A stretch of 64,000 bases of DNA from an unicellular cyanobacterium SU3. Its GTDB lineage: Bacteria > Cyanobacteriota > Cyanobacteriia > Cyanobacteriales > Microcystaceae. The first letter of the stretch is position 1. Every line of letters starts with the position of its first letter. A program made the translations under genes and the position numbers. Under the pieces are notes generated by a model. It saw only the letters and a program-made list of their open reading frames with translations, did not search any database and was not told where the DNA came from. This document shows, in pieces, positions 18,060 through 26,705 of the stretch. The DNA lies in NCBI GenBank assembly GCA_002172675.1, contig NETF01000072.1, forward strand, positions 1 through 64,000, written 5' to 3'.

Positions 18060-18576
18060 TAACAAACTTCCCTGGGAACTTCCCATAAAAGAAGCTCTTA
18101 AAATTTATCTAAATAGGCTACAAATCTTGTTAACTTTATTTTTGATTAACTTACTGCTAATTTTCCCTATTTTCATTTTAGTAAGTTTATTAATTTCATC
18201 TCAATATCGTTGGTTAATCTTATTAGGGTTAATTTCCATTATTATTGGATTGGGACTTGTCCTTAATATTTTAATTAGACCTCTATTTTTTGAGAACAGA
18301 AAACTGATAGACAACATCAAGAATAATCAAGAGGATTCTGACAAAGAAAAAATAGTCTTCAAGGAACTTCTTCGTCAAGCTCAATACACTTTTAATATGT
18401 CTTTAATAGCAACTGGAACTGCTTTGATTATTAGTTTGATTGGTGTCATTTTGATAATTTCTGGCAAAGCTACTGAAGGAAGTGTGATATCAGCAACAGG
18501 TTTATTATCAACTACCCTATGCTCTCAAATAGCCAAAGAGTCGAGTAGAAGATTGGAAGATTTACCTAAGAAATAA
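18052..18576 (+). CDS. four-span membrane protein resembling the cyanobacterial TRADD-N-associated 2TM family
   Basis: The 174-residue protein has two helical hairpins: residues about 22-50 and 55-78, then a charged segment, then about 118-138 and 142-160. The C-terminal part, QAQYTFNMSLIATGTALIIS with ISGKATEGSVISATG and a final IAKESSRRLEDL, resembles the two-helix domain described in Pfam as cyanobacterial TRADD-N-associated. That family has been linked by others to signalling and conflict proteins. The match is from memory and unverified. The start overlaps the preceding small membrane gene by 8 bases, so the two proteins probably form one complex. No effector domain is fused. Confidence 0.6.
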   Translation: MNSNKLPWELPIKEALKIYLNRLQILLTLFLINLLLIFPIFILVSLLISSQYRWLILLGLISIIIGLGLVLNILIRPLFFENRKLIDNIKNNQEDSDKEKIVFKELLRQAQYTFNMSLIATGTALIISLIGVILIISGKATEGSVISATGLLSTTLCSQIAKESSRRLEDLPKK

Positions 18577-18594
18577 GTACAATTTAACAATTTA

Positions 18595-19488
18595 TTACAC
18601 TTGTTCAGCTATCCATAAAACAAAAGGTAAGGTGAGAAAACTGAGCAACGTTGTGACAACAATGGTACGAGCAACTTTGATCGCTTCACCCCCGAATTCT
18701 GTGGCTAAAACCACTGTATTGACTGCGGTTGGCATAGCACTTTGTAAAATAAAAACTTGTAAATCTAAAGGATTTAATTGGATTATTTTACCGACTAATA
18801 AAGCAATTAATGGTGCTAAAATTAATCTAAAATTAAGAGAAATTATTTCAAACTTAGTAACTTTAAATTGTGTTGTGACTAATTCCATTCCCAAAATAAT
18901 TAATGCAACAGGAATGGCAGCCCTTCCTAATAAGTGTAAAGCTTCTCCTAAATTAAAAGGAAGCTCAATTTGAAGAATCCTTAAACTTATTCCTGCTAAC
19001 ATTGCCCACATCAAAGGTAATTTAAAAGTTACCATTAAACTATGTTTTAAGCTAGTTCCTGCTAGAATTGCCGGGGCAATACCAAATAACAGAATACTCG
19101 AACCAATCATATAAATAATTGCTCTTTCCAAACCGGCCGCCCCTAATGCAAAATCTACCAAAGGTAGTCCCATATTACCATTATTAGGATGCAAAGCAGT
19201 CGCAATTAAACTTTTGCGAGTAATAGGAGGAAATTTTAAAATAGAACTAATAATTGAAACTAATAAGTAAAGAATAAAAGCAACAATAAACACCCCTAAT
19301 AGTAATTGTGCTGCATTCTGTGCCGATATAGTTGTCGTATATAAACTATCAGCTACCAAAGCAGGGGCTAAAATATAAACAATTAATTGGGATAACGTTT
19401 GTTTATGAATGGTTAATGTTTTACCAGCAATAACCCCAATAATAATGATAAAGGCAACAGGGATAATCGCAGGTAATAAAACAGTCAT
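18595..19488 (-). CDS. AEC family permease (auxin efflux carrier-like)
   Basis: The 297-residue protein is almost wholly hydrophobic, with eight to ten predicted spans, and fits the AEC/Mem_trans family of secondary exporters. Signature phrases include LHPNNGNMGLPLVDFALG around residues 100-120, with the conserved Asn-Gly residues of the family, and the late segment ILQSAMPTAVNTVVLATEFGG. Substrates in bacteria are usually organic acids or amino-acid derivatives; none can be assigned here. It is convergent with the membrane pair, with stop codons less than 25 bases apart. Confidence 0.88.
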   Translation of the reverse strand: MTVLLPAIIPVAFIIIIGVIAGKTLTIHKQTLSQLIVYILAPALVADSLYTTTISAQNAAQLLLGVFIVAFILYLLVSIISSILKFPPITRKSLIATALHPNNGNMGLPLVDFALGAAGLERAIIYMIGSSILLFGIAPAILAGTSLKHSLMVTFKLPLMWAMLAGISLRILQIELPFNLGEALHLLGRAAIPVALIILGMELVTTQFKVTKFEIISLNFRLILAPLIALLVGKIIQLNPLDLQVFILQSAMPTAVNTVVLATEFGGEAIKVARTIVVTTLLSFLTLPFVLWIAEQV

Positions 19489-19633
19489 TTAGGTTATGAA
19501 TGGGTTATTTTTTAGATTATAACAAAATATAAAAAACAAGAATTAATCTATTAGCAAAAGAGCAAGAAGCCAATTATAACAAGGTTTGAAGTCTTTCTAC
19601 TGTCTCATTTTGTTATTGTACAATAATAATACA

Positions 19634-20245
19634 CTAAAAGTTTTTAGCTGTATGGTTTAAAGGGTCAAATTCCCATCGCTGTTGATAATTAGTTGGTCCG
19701 TAAACATTGAAGGTAACTAGAGGTTCGTCTCCTACTACCTCAATTGAATGAATAGCTGAATTAGTAAAACAAATAATGTCTCCAGGTACCATATTTTTTT
19801 CTGCTACTCTTTCAATTTGCTCAGAATTAGAAGTCTGAGGCACTCGTCGCCAAAACGTATTTTTTTCTACTCCATCAATTACTGCCACTATTCCCCAAGT
19901 TCCATGATTGTGAATCTTAGAAACTTGTCCGGGTAGCCAAGCAACCATTTGAATCGTTAGAGCAAAATTCATTTCATCATATAAATCGACAACTGACCAT
20001 CCTTGTTGAACATTAGGCAATCTATATTCTCCTTGTAGCCAATAGGAGCTAGTGAGTAAACGGCGGACTAAAGGACGAACGGCGAACAGAATTTGCTCTT
20101 CTTCTTTCGTTTGCTCTAAAATATCCTCTAAATCCGTTAAAAATCGATAAAGACGATAAGTCTTATCTTTCCACTCCCAGTTTTTAGATAACTGGCATGG
20201 TTCACACAAACCATTCTCTCTAACTAACCAATCTTGGCAGTCCAT
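19634..20245 (-). CDS. cupin-fold metal-dependent protein, cysteine dioxygenase-like
   Basis: The 203-residue protein has a cupin core with H112-N-H114 in KIHNHGTWG and a second-motif His166 in AIHSIEV, the expected metal ligands of the cysteine dioxygenase/thiol dioxygenase group. A Glu that often completes the site is replaced in the first motif region by Trp/Gly, so the site resembles three-His thiol dioxygenases. The N-terminal part has Cys14 and Cys17 as CEPC. Substrate is unknown; a thiol oxygenase or a sugar/metabolite cupin are both possible. Confidence 0.7.
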   Translation of the reverse strand: MDCQDWLVRENGLCEPCQLSKNWEWKDKTYRLYRFLTDLEDILEQTKEEEQILFAVRPLVRRLLTSSYWLQGEYRLPNVQQGWSVVDLYDEMNFALTIQMVAWLPGQVSKIHNHGTWGIVAVIDGVEKNTFWRRVPQTSNSEQIERVAEKNMVPGDIICFTNSAIHSIEVVGDEPLVTFNVYGPTNYQQRWEFDPLNHTAKNF

Positions 20246-20342
20246 AAATAATTCTCAGGAAATTTTCAGTTTTTTTTAAAAAAGTTATCCTACAATTATT
20301 ACCAAAAGATGTGACTAAATTAAAGTTGAGGAGAATTTAATC

Positions 20343-20537
20343 ATGAAACTAAAATATTTAACACTTTTAGGAACCAGCTCTATATTAAGTTTGGGTCTAG
20401 TTGTTGGTTGTGGCACCCCCTGTGCTGGAAAATCTGACCCTTGTGCTGGTAGTAAAACAGAGGCAGTGGAAACTGACCCCTGTGCTGGAAAATCTGACCC
20501 TTGTGCTAGTAAATCTGACCCTTGTGCTGGAAAATAA
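20343..20537 (+). CDS. short lipoprotein with PCAGK repeats
   Basis: This 64-residue product has a signal peptide ending LVVGC, with lipid Cys23. The whole mature part is repeats of PCAG(K/S), usually as DPCAGKS, giving Cys27, 34, 47, 54 and 61. The DNA repeats are also direct, for example GACCCTTGTGCTGG. A GAGGAG ribosome site lies upstream. Regular Cys spacing on a lipid-anchored peptide suggests metal binding or thiol chemistry at the envelope, but this is inference. It converges with nrdB over a hairpin at 20546-20595. Confidence 0.75.
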   Translation: MKLKYLTLLGTSSILSLGLVVGCGTPCAGKSDPCAGSKTEAVETDPCAGKSDPCASKSDPCAGK

Positions 20538-20545
20538 TTAGTTAA

Positions 20546-20595
20546 GTAGGGTAAGGCAAGTTAAGTATGTCTAATCTAATCCTTACTTGCCCTAC
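20546..20595. terminator. inverted repeat between the Cys-repeat gene and nrdB
   Basis: GTAGGG (20546-20551) pairs with CCCTAC (20590-20595), and adjacent AAGGCAAGTTAAG and CTTACTTG partly extend the stem. It lies between two convergent genes and could end both transcripts. Confidence 0.45.
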
Positions 20596-20608
20596 AAATT
20601 AAGATAAA

Positions 20609-21667
20609 CTAAATTTCATCCCATCCCGTTACACCAGAAGACATCACATAACTGGTGACTGTTGCTTCAAAGAAATTAGCTTTAGTATGCGCTTCTTTTT
20701 TGGTATCAGAAAACCGTTCTAAATGAGTATAAGGACTCTTATTATATTTGGGTTCAGGATAAAGCGGTTCTAAACCAATGGAACGTAATCTAATATTAGC
20801 CAAATACTTCGTATATTTTTCCGTACTAGACTCAGTAATTCCCAAGATATTATTGCCGACAATATGATGAGTCCAGCGACATTCATAATTCACCGCCATG
20901 TCAAACATTTCATAAATTTGATCAACAGAATGAGGAAAGACTTTTCTAGCTTCTGGAATCAATTTTTGATACAATCTAACATGACTTAATTCATCTCTAT
21001 TAATCATTTTAAAGATGTCTGCTGAACCTGGCATCAACATCCGAGAGGCTAAATTGTAGAAGTAAATAAAGCCATTATAAAAATATAGTCCTTCTAACAA
21101 AAAGTCAGCCATCAAAGCAATAAAATAGTTTTCTGAAGTCGGATCATCAATATATTTTTGATAAAGTTTAGCGATAAATTCACAGCGATCTTTTAGCACT
21201 TTATCGGTACGCCAAAATTCATAAACTTGAGTTCTCCTTTCTGGGGGTATAATGGTTTCAATTAGATATTGATAACTTTGGTTGTGCATTCCTTCTTGGG
21301 AAATCTGTTCAGCCATACATAGGCTAATTTCTGGGGCGGTAATACTACTTTTTAGGTGAGGAATATTACAAGTTTGAACAGAATCTAAAAAAGTAAGATA
21401 TGATAAAATACCGTCGTAAGCATACCGTTCATCGTCCGTTAAATTAGCATAATCTGTCACATCCTGAGTAACGTCTAACCGTTGAGGAATCCAAAAATTT
21501 TCCCTCATTTGTTGATATAAACCCACAGCCCAAGTATAACGAACATCATTTAATTGCATTAAATTTGTTGTGTTACCAAACCAAATAGAACGGTTTTCAA
21601 TCGCATCATCTCCTCTCGGATTAAAGATAGGATTAATGGACATTTTTGTTTGATTAGTGACAGCCAT
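20609..21667 (-). CDS. nrdB: ribonucleotide-diphosphate reductase subunit beta (class I)
   Basis: NrdB houses the diiron-tyrosyl radical cofactor that starts ribonucleotide reduction in the large subunit. The 352-residue protein shows the ligands in order: Asp95 in FLDSVQ, Glu125 and His128 in QEGMHNQSY with Tyr132 as the expected radical residue, then Glu and His pairs in EGLYFYNGF and DELSHVRLY. All key residues are present, so this looks like a standard tyrosyl-radical enzyme. No nrdA lies in the window, as is common in cyanobacteria, where the two genes are unlinked. Confidence 0.95.
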   Translation of the reverse strand: MAVTNQTKMSINPIFNPRGDDAIENRSIWFGNTTNLMQLNDVRYTWAVGLYQQMRENFWIPQRLDVTQDVTDYANLTDDERYAYDGILSYLTFLDSVQTCNIPHLKSSITAPEISLCMAEQISQEGMHNQSYQYLIETIIPPERRTQVYEFWRTDKVLKDRCEFIAKLYQKYIDDPTSENYFIALMADFLLEGLYFYNGFIYFYNLASRMLMPGSADIFKMINRDELSHVRLYQKLIPEARKVFPHSVDQIYEMFDMAVNYECRWTHHIVGNNILGITESSTEKYTKYLANIRLRSIGLEPLYPEPKYNKSPYTHLERFSDTKKEAHTKANFFEATVTSYVMSSGVTGWDEI

Positions 21668-21773
21668 TTGTAACTTAAAAATTAATGTACATCACTTAAT
21701 TATATAAGATTTTTTTCTATTGCTTAGTGGTCGAGGTTTTTTTAAAGAAAAAATCAATAAACTTACCAATATT

Positions 21774-21900
21774 AAGTAGGTAGGCAAAAATAAACGTAAG
21801 TTTGTAGTAAGTCCTTTAGGACGAGAAACCTAGTCATTATCAAGGCTGAAGCCTTGACCACGGGCTTTTTTATTTTATATTTAATTACACCTATCTACTT
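21774..21900. mobile_element. 127-bp MITE-like repeat, copy 1
   Basis: The element runs from AAGTAGGTAGG to CTATCTACTT, so its ends are imperfect inverted repeats. Inside is a palindrome CAAGGC-TGAA-GCCTTG and a small one GTCCT-TTAGGAC. A second copy of the same length is at 43881-44007 with the same ends and palindrome. It encodes nothing and is likely a miniature element mobilised by a transposase elsewhere. Confidence 0.65.
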
Positions 21901-21937
21901 ATACTTATTTAGACCTAACAAAAAAAGATTATTGTAG

Positions 21938-21966
21938 GGTGGGCAATGCCCACCTTATAAGGTTTT
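21938..21966 (-). terminator. terminator-like hairpin after pdhA
   Basis: GGTGGGC/GCCCACC around a 3-nt loop, identical in core to the hairpin after frp. On the minus strand it follows pdhA, with a T run about 14 bases beyond the stem. Confidence 0.45.
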
Positions 21967-22998
21967 TTAATCTTCAGCAAAAACGTAACGATATAAGTCT
22001 TTGGGATCAGGTTCGGGACTTTCTTCAGCAAATTTAACCGCGTCATCCACCTTGGCTTGAACCTGTTGCTTAATTTCGTTTAAATCATTTTGATTGGCTA
22101 AGTTATGCTCAACTAAATAAGCTTCTAATCGTTGAATAGGATCTTTGTTCCCCCAAAACTGTTTTTCATCCGGCGATCGCAGTTCATCGGGATCAGCTAA
22201 GGAATGGCCTCGGAAACGATAGGTTAACGCTTCAATCAAAGTGGGTCCTTCTCCTGCCCTGGCTCTGGCAACCGCTTCTTGGGCGACTTTTCTCACCGCT
22301 AAAACGTCCATCCCATCCACTTCTACCCCGACCATATCAAACACACTGGCTTTTTTGTAGATTTCAGGTTGAGAGGTGGCGCGGTTGTGGGCCATACCGA
22401 TCGCCCATTTATTATTTTCTACCACATAAATAATGGGTAATTTCCAGAGAGCCGCCATATTCAAACATTCAAAAAATTGACCGTTATTACTGGCCCCATC
22501 CCCGAAGAAACAGGCCGTTACTTGATCAGCACTATCGTCTCCCATGGCTTCCCGTCGATACTTACTTTGAAAGGCTGCCCCGGTGGCCACGGGTATACCT
22601 TCTGCGACAAAAGCGTAACCCCCTAACAGACGGTGTTGTTCTGAGAATAAGTGCATCGAACCTCCTCGGCCTTTACTACAACCGGTCTGCTTCCCAAATA
22701 ATTCGGCCATCACTTCACGGGGAGGAACCCCACAACTGAGGGCATGAACGTGATCCCGATAGGTACTCGCTACATAATCTTCATCGGCACGTAACGCTTT
22801 AATAATACCGGTAGATACAGCTTCTTGTCCGTTGTAGAGGTGGACAAAGCCAAACATTCGACCTCGATAATACATTTCTGCACACTTATCCTCGAATAAG
22901 CGTCCTAACGTCATATCTTCGTATAACATCAATCCTTCTTCTTTGCTGAGTTGAATTGACGTTGTATTAAATTCAGGTAAAGTACGTTCAGAAACCAT
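21967..22998 (-). CDS. pdhA: pyruvate dehydrogenase E1 component subunit alpha
   Basis: With PdhB this forms the thiamine-diphosphate enzyme that decarboxylates pyruvate and acetylates lipoyl-E2, feeding acetyl-CoA synthesis. The 343-residue protein has the ThDP motif [17 protein letters not shown], with the closing VENN, about residues 165-195, and the phosphorylation-loop homologue [15 protein letters not shown] near 270. Length is normal for a cyanobacterial E1 alpha. It stands alone; pdhB and E2 are unlinked, as usual in cyanobacteria. Confidence 0.96.
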   Translation of the reverse strand: MVSERTLPEFNTTSIQLSKEEGLMLYEDMTLGRLFEDKCAEMYYRGRMFGFVHLYNGQEAVSTGIIKALRADEDYVASTYRDHVHALSCGVPPREVMAELFGKQTGCSKGRGGSMHLFSEQHRLLGGYAFVAEGIPVATGAAFQSKYRREAMGDDSADQVTACFFGDGASNNGQFFECLNMAALWKLPIIYVVENNKWAIGMAHNRATSQPEIYKKASVFDMVGVEVDGMDVLAVRKVAQEAVARARAGEGPTLIEALTYRFRGHSLADPDELRSPDEKQFWGNKDPIQRLEAYLVEHNLANQNDLNEIKQQVQAKVDDAVKFAEESPEPDPKDLYRYVFAED

Positions 22999-23352
22999 AA
23001 CAATTCAAACAATAATTAAGAACAATTGAACTAACTATTAAAGAAGCAAACCAAGAATCAAAAATATCGCTACAATCGTATATCGAGGTAAGCTATTGTA
23101 ATCCGTTTTAGAAAAAAAGAATTTCTTCCTGTTCTAGTTTAAACTGAATAGGGACACTAAGGTGAAGTGGCCATGTTTACCATAAGTAAAAAAAACTTTT
23201 ACTAAAATGAATCTTTAAGTTACAATTTTGCCAATCCTTTATTTTTGATGTAATAATCAAATTCCCTAAATTCTTATAGATGATTCTGTATCATCATTGT
23301 TGTTAATTATAAATATATAAAGTTAAGCCACCCTGCTCTGAGGAAGTCAACC
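22999..23352. other. divergent promoter region between pdhA and ftn2
   Basis: About 350 AT-rich bases separate two divergent genes. No open frame, RNA gene or clear repeat was found. Promoters for both genes should lie here. Confidence 0.45.
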
Positions 23353-25476
23353 GTGCGCATACCGCTAGACTACTACAGGATATTAGGAATTTTTCCCCAA
23401 GCGACAGATGAGCAAATTCGTCAAGCTCATCGCGATCGCAGTGTTCAGTTACCCCGTCGAGAATATAGTAACCAAGCGATTCAAGCCCGCAGGCAGTTAC
23501 TAGAGCAAGCTCATGGTGTTTTATCTCATCCTGTTCAAAAAGCCAAGTATGAAAAACAATTTTGGCAAGATCAAGCCTCTCACCAAGAAGAAGGGGAAAA
23601 TATTGTACCAAGCACTTCAGAAATAGAGATCGAGCCAGAGCAAATTCCTGGTAGCCTTTTAATTCTCCATGAATTAGGAGAATATGAGCTAGTTATCAAG
23701 TATGGTGAAAGTTATCTTCAAACCCTTCCTACCTCTTCTCTTTCCTTAGATATTGATGATACAGCAACCAAGCAGCGTACCGATACAATCTTAAGCATTG
23801 CTTTAGCTTATTTAGAAATTAGCCGAGAACAGTGGCATCAAGCAGCCTACGAGGCAGCAGCGTTAGCAGGAAGCCAAGGATTAAGCCTACTAGAAAAAAA
23901 TAGTCTGTTTCCCTCCATACAAGCAGAAATTCAAGCAGAACTCTATAAACTCCGGCCTTATCGCATTTTAGAATTATTAGCAGCCCCTCTAAAAAACAAG
24001 ATCCCCCGTCAAACAGGGATTGAGTTATTAAAATCGATGTTAGAAGAGCGTCAAGGGATCGATGGCAAGGGAGATGATCACTCAGGATTAGGCATCGATG
24101 ATTTTTTACGCTTTATTCAGCAAATTCGGACTTATTTAACAGCCGCCGAACAAAAAGACATTTTTATGGAAGAGGCTCAGCGTCCTTCCTCCGTGGCTGC
24201 TTATTTAGGAGTATATGCCTTAATTGCCCAAGGTTTTGCCCAGAAACTACCGTCCTTAATCTTAGAAGCAAAAACGGTACTCGAGGGGTTAGAACCTCGT
24301 CAAGATGTGTCTATTGAACAGTCCATTGTTGCCTTATTATTGGGGCAGACCCAAGTAGCAGCCCAAGCCTTAGAGCGATGCCAAGACCAACAAGCGTTAA
24401 ACTTTATCAGAGAACAGTCCAAAGGCGCGCCGGATCTCCTACCAGGATTATGTCGTTATAGCGAACATTGGCTACAAGCAGAGGTTTTTGCCCATTTTCG
24501 AGATTTGAGAGAAAAAACCGCTTCTTTAAAAGAATATTTTGCCGACCAAGATGTTCAAACCTATCTCAATCAACTCTTCAGTCCCCCTCGTCCTAAACCT
24601 CAAAGGGTGACGACCCCTGAAAAAACGCCATCATCTCGTAGTCGTCTGCATAATAATCGTCGTTATCCTAGCTATCAACCCTTAGAACAAGGAAATGTGG
24701 CCTTAGATCCGGTTCGTTTGCCGGCTCGCTCCCTCTCTCCTGTGGATATTCGGGATGTACGTCGTCGTAAGCGCAAGCAATATTCTCCAAAACCTGACCC
24801 AAAGCCATTGACTCAAACGGTTTCCGAACAATCCCTAAGTTTAAAGCCGTCCGCAGTCCAAACCGTTCCCCTAACAACGACGAACCCAGTTCGTCAGCCA
24901 CGGCGTAGTTCAAAATTAAATCTAACCGTGGTGGCTATTTTGGGAGGAGTCGGATTAATGGCCTTGGGAATCACTTGGATATATAAAGCGAATTCTCCCT
25001 TATCAGCACTCGAACAAGGACAATATTCCGTTGCTCTTCATCGACCCCTGATCGATATTCCGCCGGCTGATGCTCAAATGGTAACAGCGACTGGAATGTT
25101 GACCCTAGAAGGAGCGCAGCAAGTAGTAGAAACCTGGTTATCCAGTAAATCTCAAGCCTTTGGTCAAGACCATAATATCGAATCTTTAAATAAAATTTTG
25201 GCTGAACCTATCCTCTCTCGCTGGAAAAGACAGGCTCAACAATTACAACAAAATCAGAACTACTGGAGTTATGAACACGAAGTGAAAATAAATTCCTTTA
25301 AGCCAAGTAGCAATAATCCTAATCAAGCAGTCGTTGATGCTAATGTTCAAGAAGTCGCTCAATATTATCAAGGAAATAGGGTGAGTCGCTCTTATAACGA
25401 TAATTTACGGGTTCGTTATGATTTAGTTCGTCAAGGCGATCGCTGGTTGATTCAAGGAATTGATGTTATTAATTAA
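23353..25476 (+). CDS. ftn2: cell division protein Ftn2/ZipN (ARC6 homologue)
   Basis: Ftn2 (ZipN) is the cyanobacterial ancestor of chloroplast ARC6; it tethers the FtsZ ring to the membrane. The 707-residue protein has an N-terminal J-like domain, RIPLDYYRILGIFPQATDEQ, where the usual HPD is HRD (residues 26-28), so it is not expected to stimulate Hsp70. A long helical region follows, then a basic Pro-rich linker, one membrane span at about 521-545, and a C-terminal ARC6-type IMS domain with GDRWLIQGIDV. The start is GTG at 23353. All expected parts are present. Confidence 0.93.
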   Translation: MRIPLDYYRILGIFPQATDEQIRQAHRDRSVQLPRREYSNQAIQARRQLLEQAHGVLSHPVQKAKYEKQFWQDQASHQEEGENIVPSTSEIEIEPEQIPGSLLILHELGEYELVIKYGESYLQTLPTSSLSLDIDDTATKQRTDTILSIALAYLEISREQWHQAAYEAAALAGSQGLSLLEKNSLFPSIQAEIQAELYKLRPYRILELLAAPLKNKIPRQTGIELLKSMLEERQGIDGKGDDHSGLGIDDFLRFIQQIRTYLTAAEQKDIFMEEAQRPSSVAAYLGVYALIAQGFAQKLPSLILEAKTVLEGLEPRQDVSIEQSIVALLLGQTQVAAQALERCQDQQALNFIREQSKGAPDLLPGLCRYSEHWLQAEVFAHFRDLREKTASLKEYFADQDVQTYLNQLFSPPRPKPQRVTTPEKTPSSRSRLHNNRRYPSYQPLEQGNVALDPVRLPARSLSPVDIRDVRRRKRKQYSPKPDPKPLTQTVSEQSLSLKPSAVQTVPLTTTNPVRQPRRSSKLNLTVVAILGGVGLMALGITWIYKANSPLSALEQGQYSVALHRPLIDIPPADAQMVTATGMLTLEGAQQVVETWLSSKSQAFGQDHNIESLNKILAEPILSRWKRQAQQLQQNQNYWSYEHEVKINSFKPSSNNPNQAVVDANVQEVAQYYQGNRVSRSYNDNLRVRYDLVRQGDRWLIQGIDVIN

Positions 25477-25487
25477 ACTGCCCTAAT

Positions 25488-25627
25488 ATGATAGATGAAG
25501 CTGAACTATTGAATATAGCAATAACAAATATTAGGAAAGTTTTGAAGTTCGTTCTTGTTATCAAATTGGTGATTCAAAAAGAATTCAAGCTGATTACGAT
25601 TTGAGAGATTTTATGTGTTTCCATATA
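25488..25627 (+). pseudogene. short decayed coding fragments, family unclear
   Basis: Between ftn2 and the methyltransferase fragment two overlapping frames look protein-like. ATG 25488 opens IDEAELLNIAITNIRKVL, and a second frame carries SCYQIGDSKRIQADYDLRDF. The phrase QADYDL recalls the end of HEPN-type proteins. I think this is the remains of one small gene broken by a frameshift, but the evidence is thin. Confidence 0.25.
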
Positions 25628-26035
25628 TCAATAAAATATTTTGATAAGATAGTCATCTAATAGATTCAGATTGTTTATATTCCATATTAAAGATTTATTT
25701 CCTACTTGTTGTAGTAGAGGATTAATTTCGATATCTAAGGATTTGATTCCTTGTTTTTGACATTGAATGGAGGTTGTTCCTCTTCCACTAAAGGGATCGA
25801 GAACATAATCTTTTTGGCTAATTTGTAGTTCTTGTATCAAAAATTTTACTAAATCTGGAGAATAACTAGGAGTTAGACGATACCATCTATGTATTGGTTC
25901 AGTTTGACCAGATTTAAAAGTAATATCACCAATATCAATCTCTTCGTAATTAAAACCAGACTCTTGAATATTTTTTTTAAATTGCTTTTTTTCTGCTTCA
26001 ATATTCTCGGAAAACAATGATAGTTGTTTAAACAT
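25628..26035 (-). pseudogene. N-terminal fragment of a DNA methyltransferase
   Basis: The 135 residues contain methyltransferase motif I as DPFSGRGTTS, followed by a short segment ending LDIEINPLL. This is the S-adenosylmethionine-binding part of a class of DNA N4/N6 methylases. The catalytic DPPY-type motif and target-recognition region are missing, because the frame stops at 25630, so it cannot be an active enzyme. No restriction gene is near. It is best read as a relict of a restriction-modification or orphan methylase gene. Confidence 0.65.
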
Positions 26036-26230
26036 TTCAATAATTAGTTTAGTCGTGCTTAGCCTATCATAATATATTTGATCTAATTAGCACCAGTCAA
26101 TGCTAAAGAAAATGTTTGGTTGCCAAAATGTTATAATGAAGTAAATAGAGTAGTTCAGAATGTCCCCATCTAGGTTATACTCGATAGGTTGAGAAAATGT
26201 GCCTAAATAGGCTTTAATAAAAATAAGGTA

Positions 26231-26250
26231 TGTTAGCCTTGTAGCTAACA
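26231..26250 (+). promoter_or_regulatory. hairpin in the rpsU leader
   Basis: TGTTAGC and GCTAACA form a perfect 7-bp stem with a 6-nt loop. It ends 40 bases before the rpsU start and about 22 bases before the strong AGGAGGTG ribosome site. It could be a translation or stability element for ribosomal protein S21, but no function is shown. Confidence 0.4.
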
Positions 26251-26290
26251 ATGATAAACTCAAACAAAAAAGGAGGTGTAAAGTTAAATA

Positions 26291-26473
26291 ATGACCCAAG
26301 TAGTTGTTGGTCAAAACGAACCCATTGAATCTGCGTTACGTCGATTTAAACGACAGGTTGCTAAAGCTGGAATCTATACAGACTATAAAAAGCACCAATT
26401 TTTTGAAACGCCACAGGAAAAACGCAAACGCAAAGAAGCCACTCGGCGAAGACAGCGATCGCGCCGACACTAA
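26291..26473 (+). CDS. rpsU: 30S ribosomal protein S21
   Basis: This small basic ribosomal protein helps base-pairing of the mRNA leader with 16S rRNA. The 60-residue sequence has the S21 signature [16 protein letters not shown] and a basic tail [24 protein letters not shown] lies 11 bases before the ATG at 26291. An overlapping +1-phase frame is only a shadow. A strong terminator follows at 26553-26586, so it is probably monocistronic. Confidence 0.96.
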   Translation: MTQVVVGQNEPIESALRRFKRQVAKAGIYTDYKKHQFFETPQEKRKRKEATRRRQRSRRH

Positions 26474-26552
26474 GTTTTGGCAATTCTTTGCTGATAGCGA
26501 TATGTGAATTCATATAATAATCCTTCACCCTAGTCTCTAGAGAAGGTTAAAT

Positions 26553-26586
26553 AGCCCTAACCATAAAAATAAAGTTAGGGCTTTTG
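26553..26586 (+). terminator. rho-independent terminator after rpsU
   Basis: AGCCCTAAC and GTTAGGGCT form a perfect 9-bp stem around a 12-nt AT-rich loop, followed by TTTG. Confidence 0.75.
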
Positions 26587-26705
26587 AATATGGTTGAATA
26601 ACCCTATTCTGCAATAATGATAATTGTTTTTGGTTTGAAGGGTATCCTATTTGATAGGATCTTTATGATTGGTTGTCACTAATGCTTATTTCTCAATGAC
26701 TTCTT

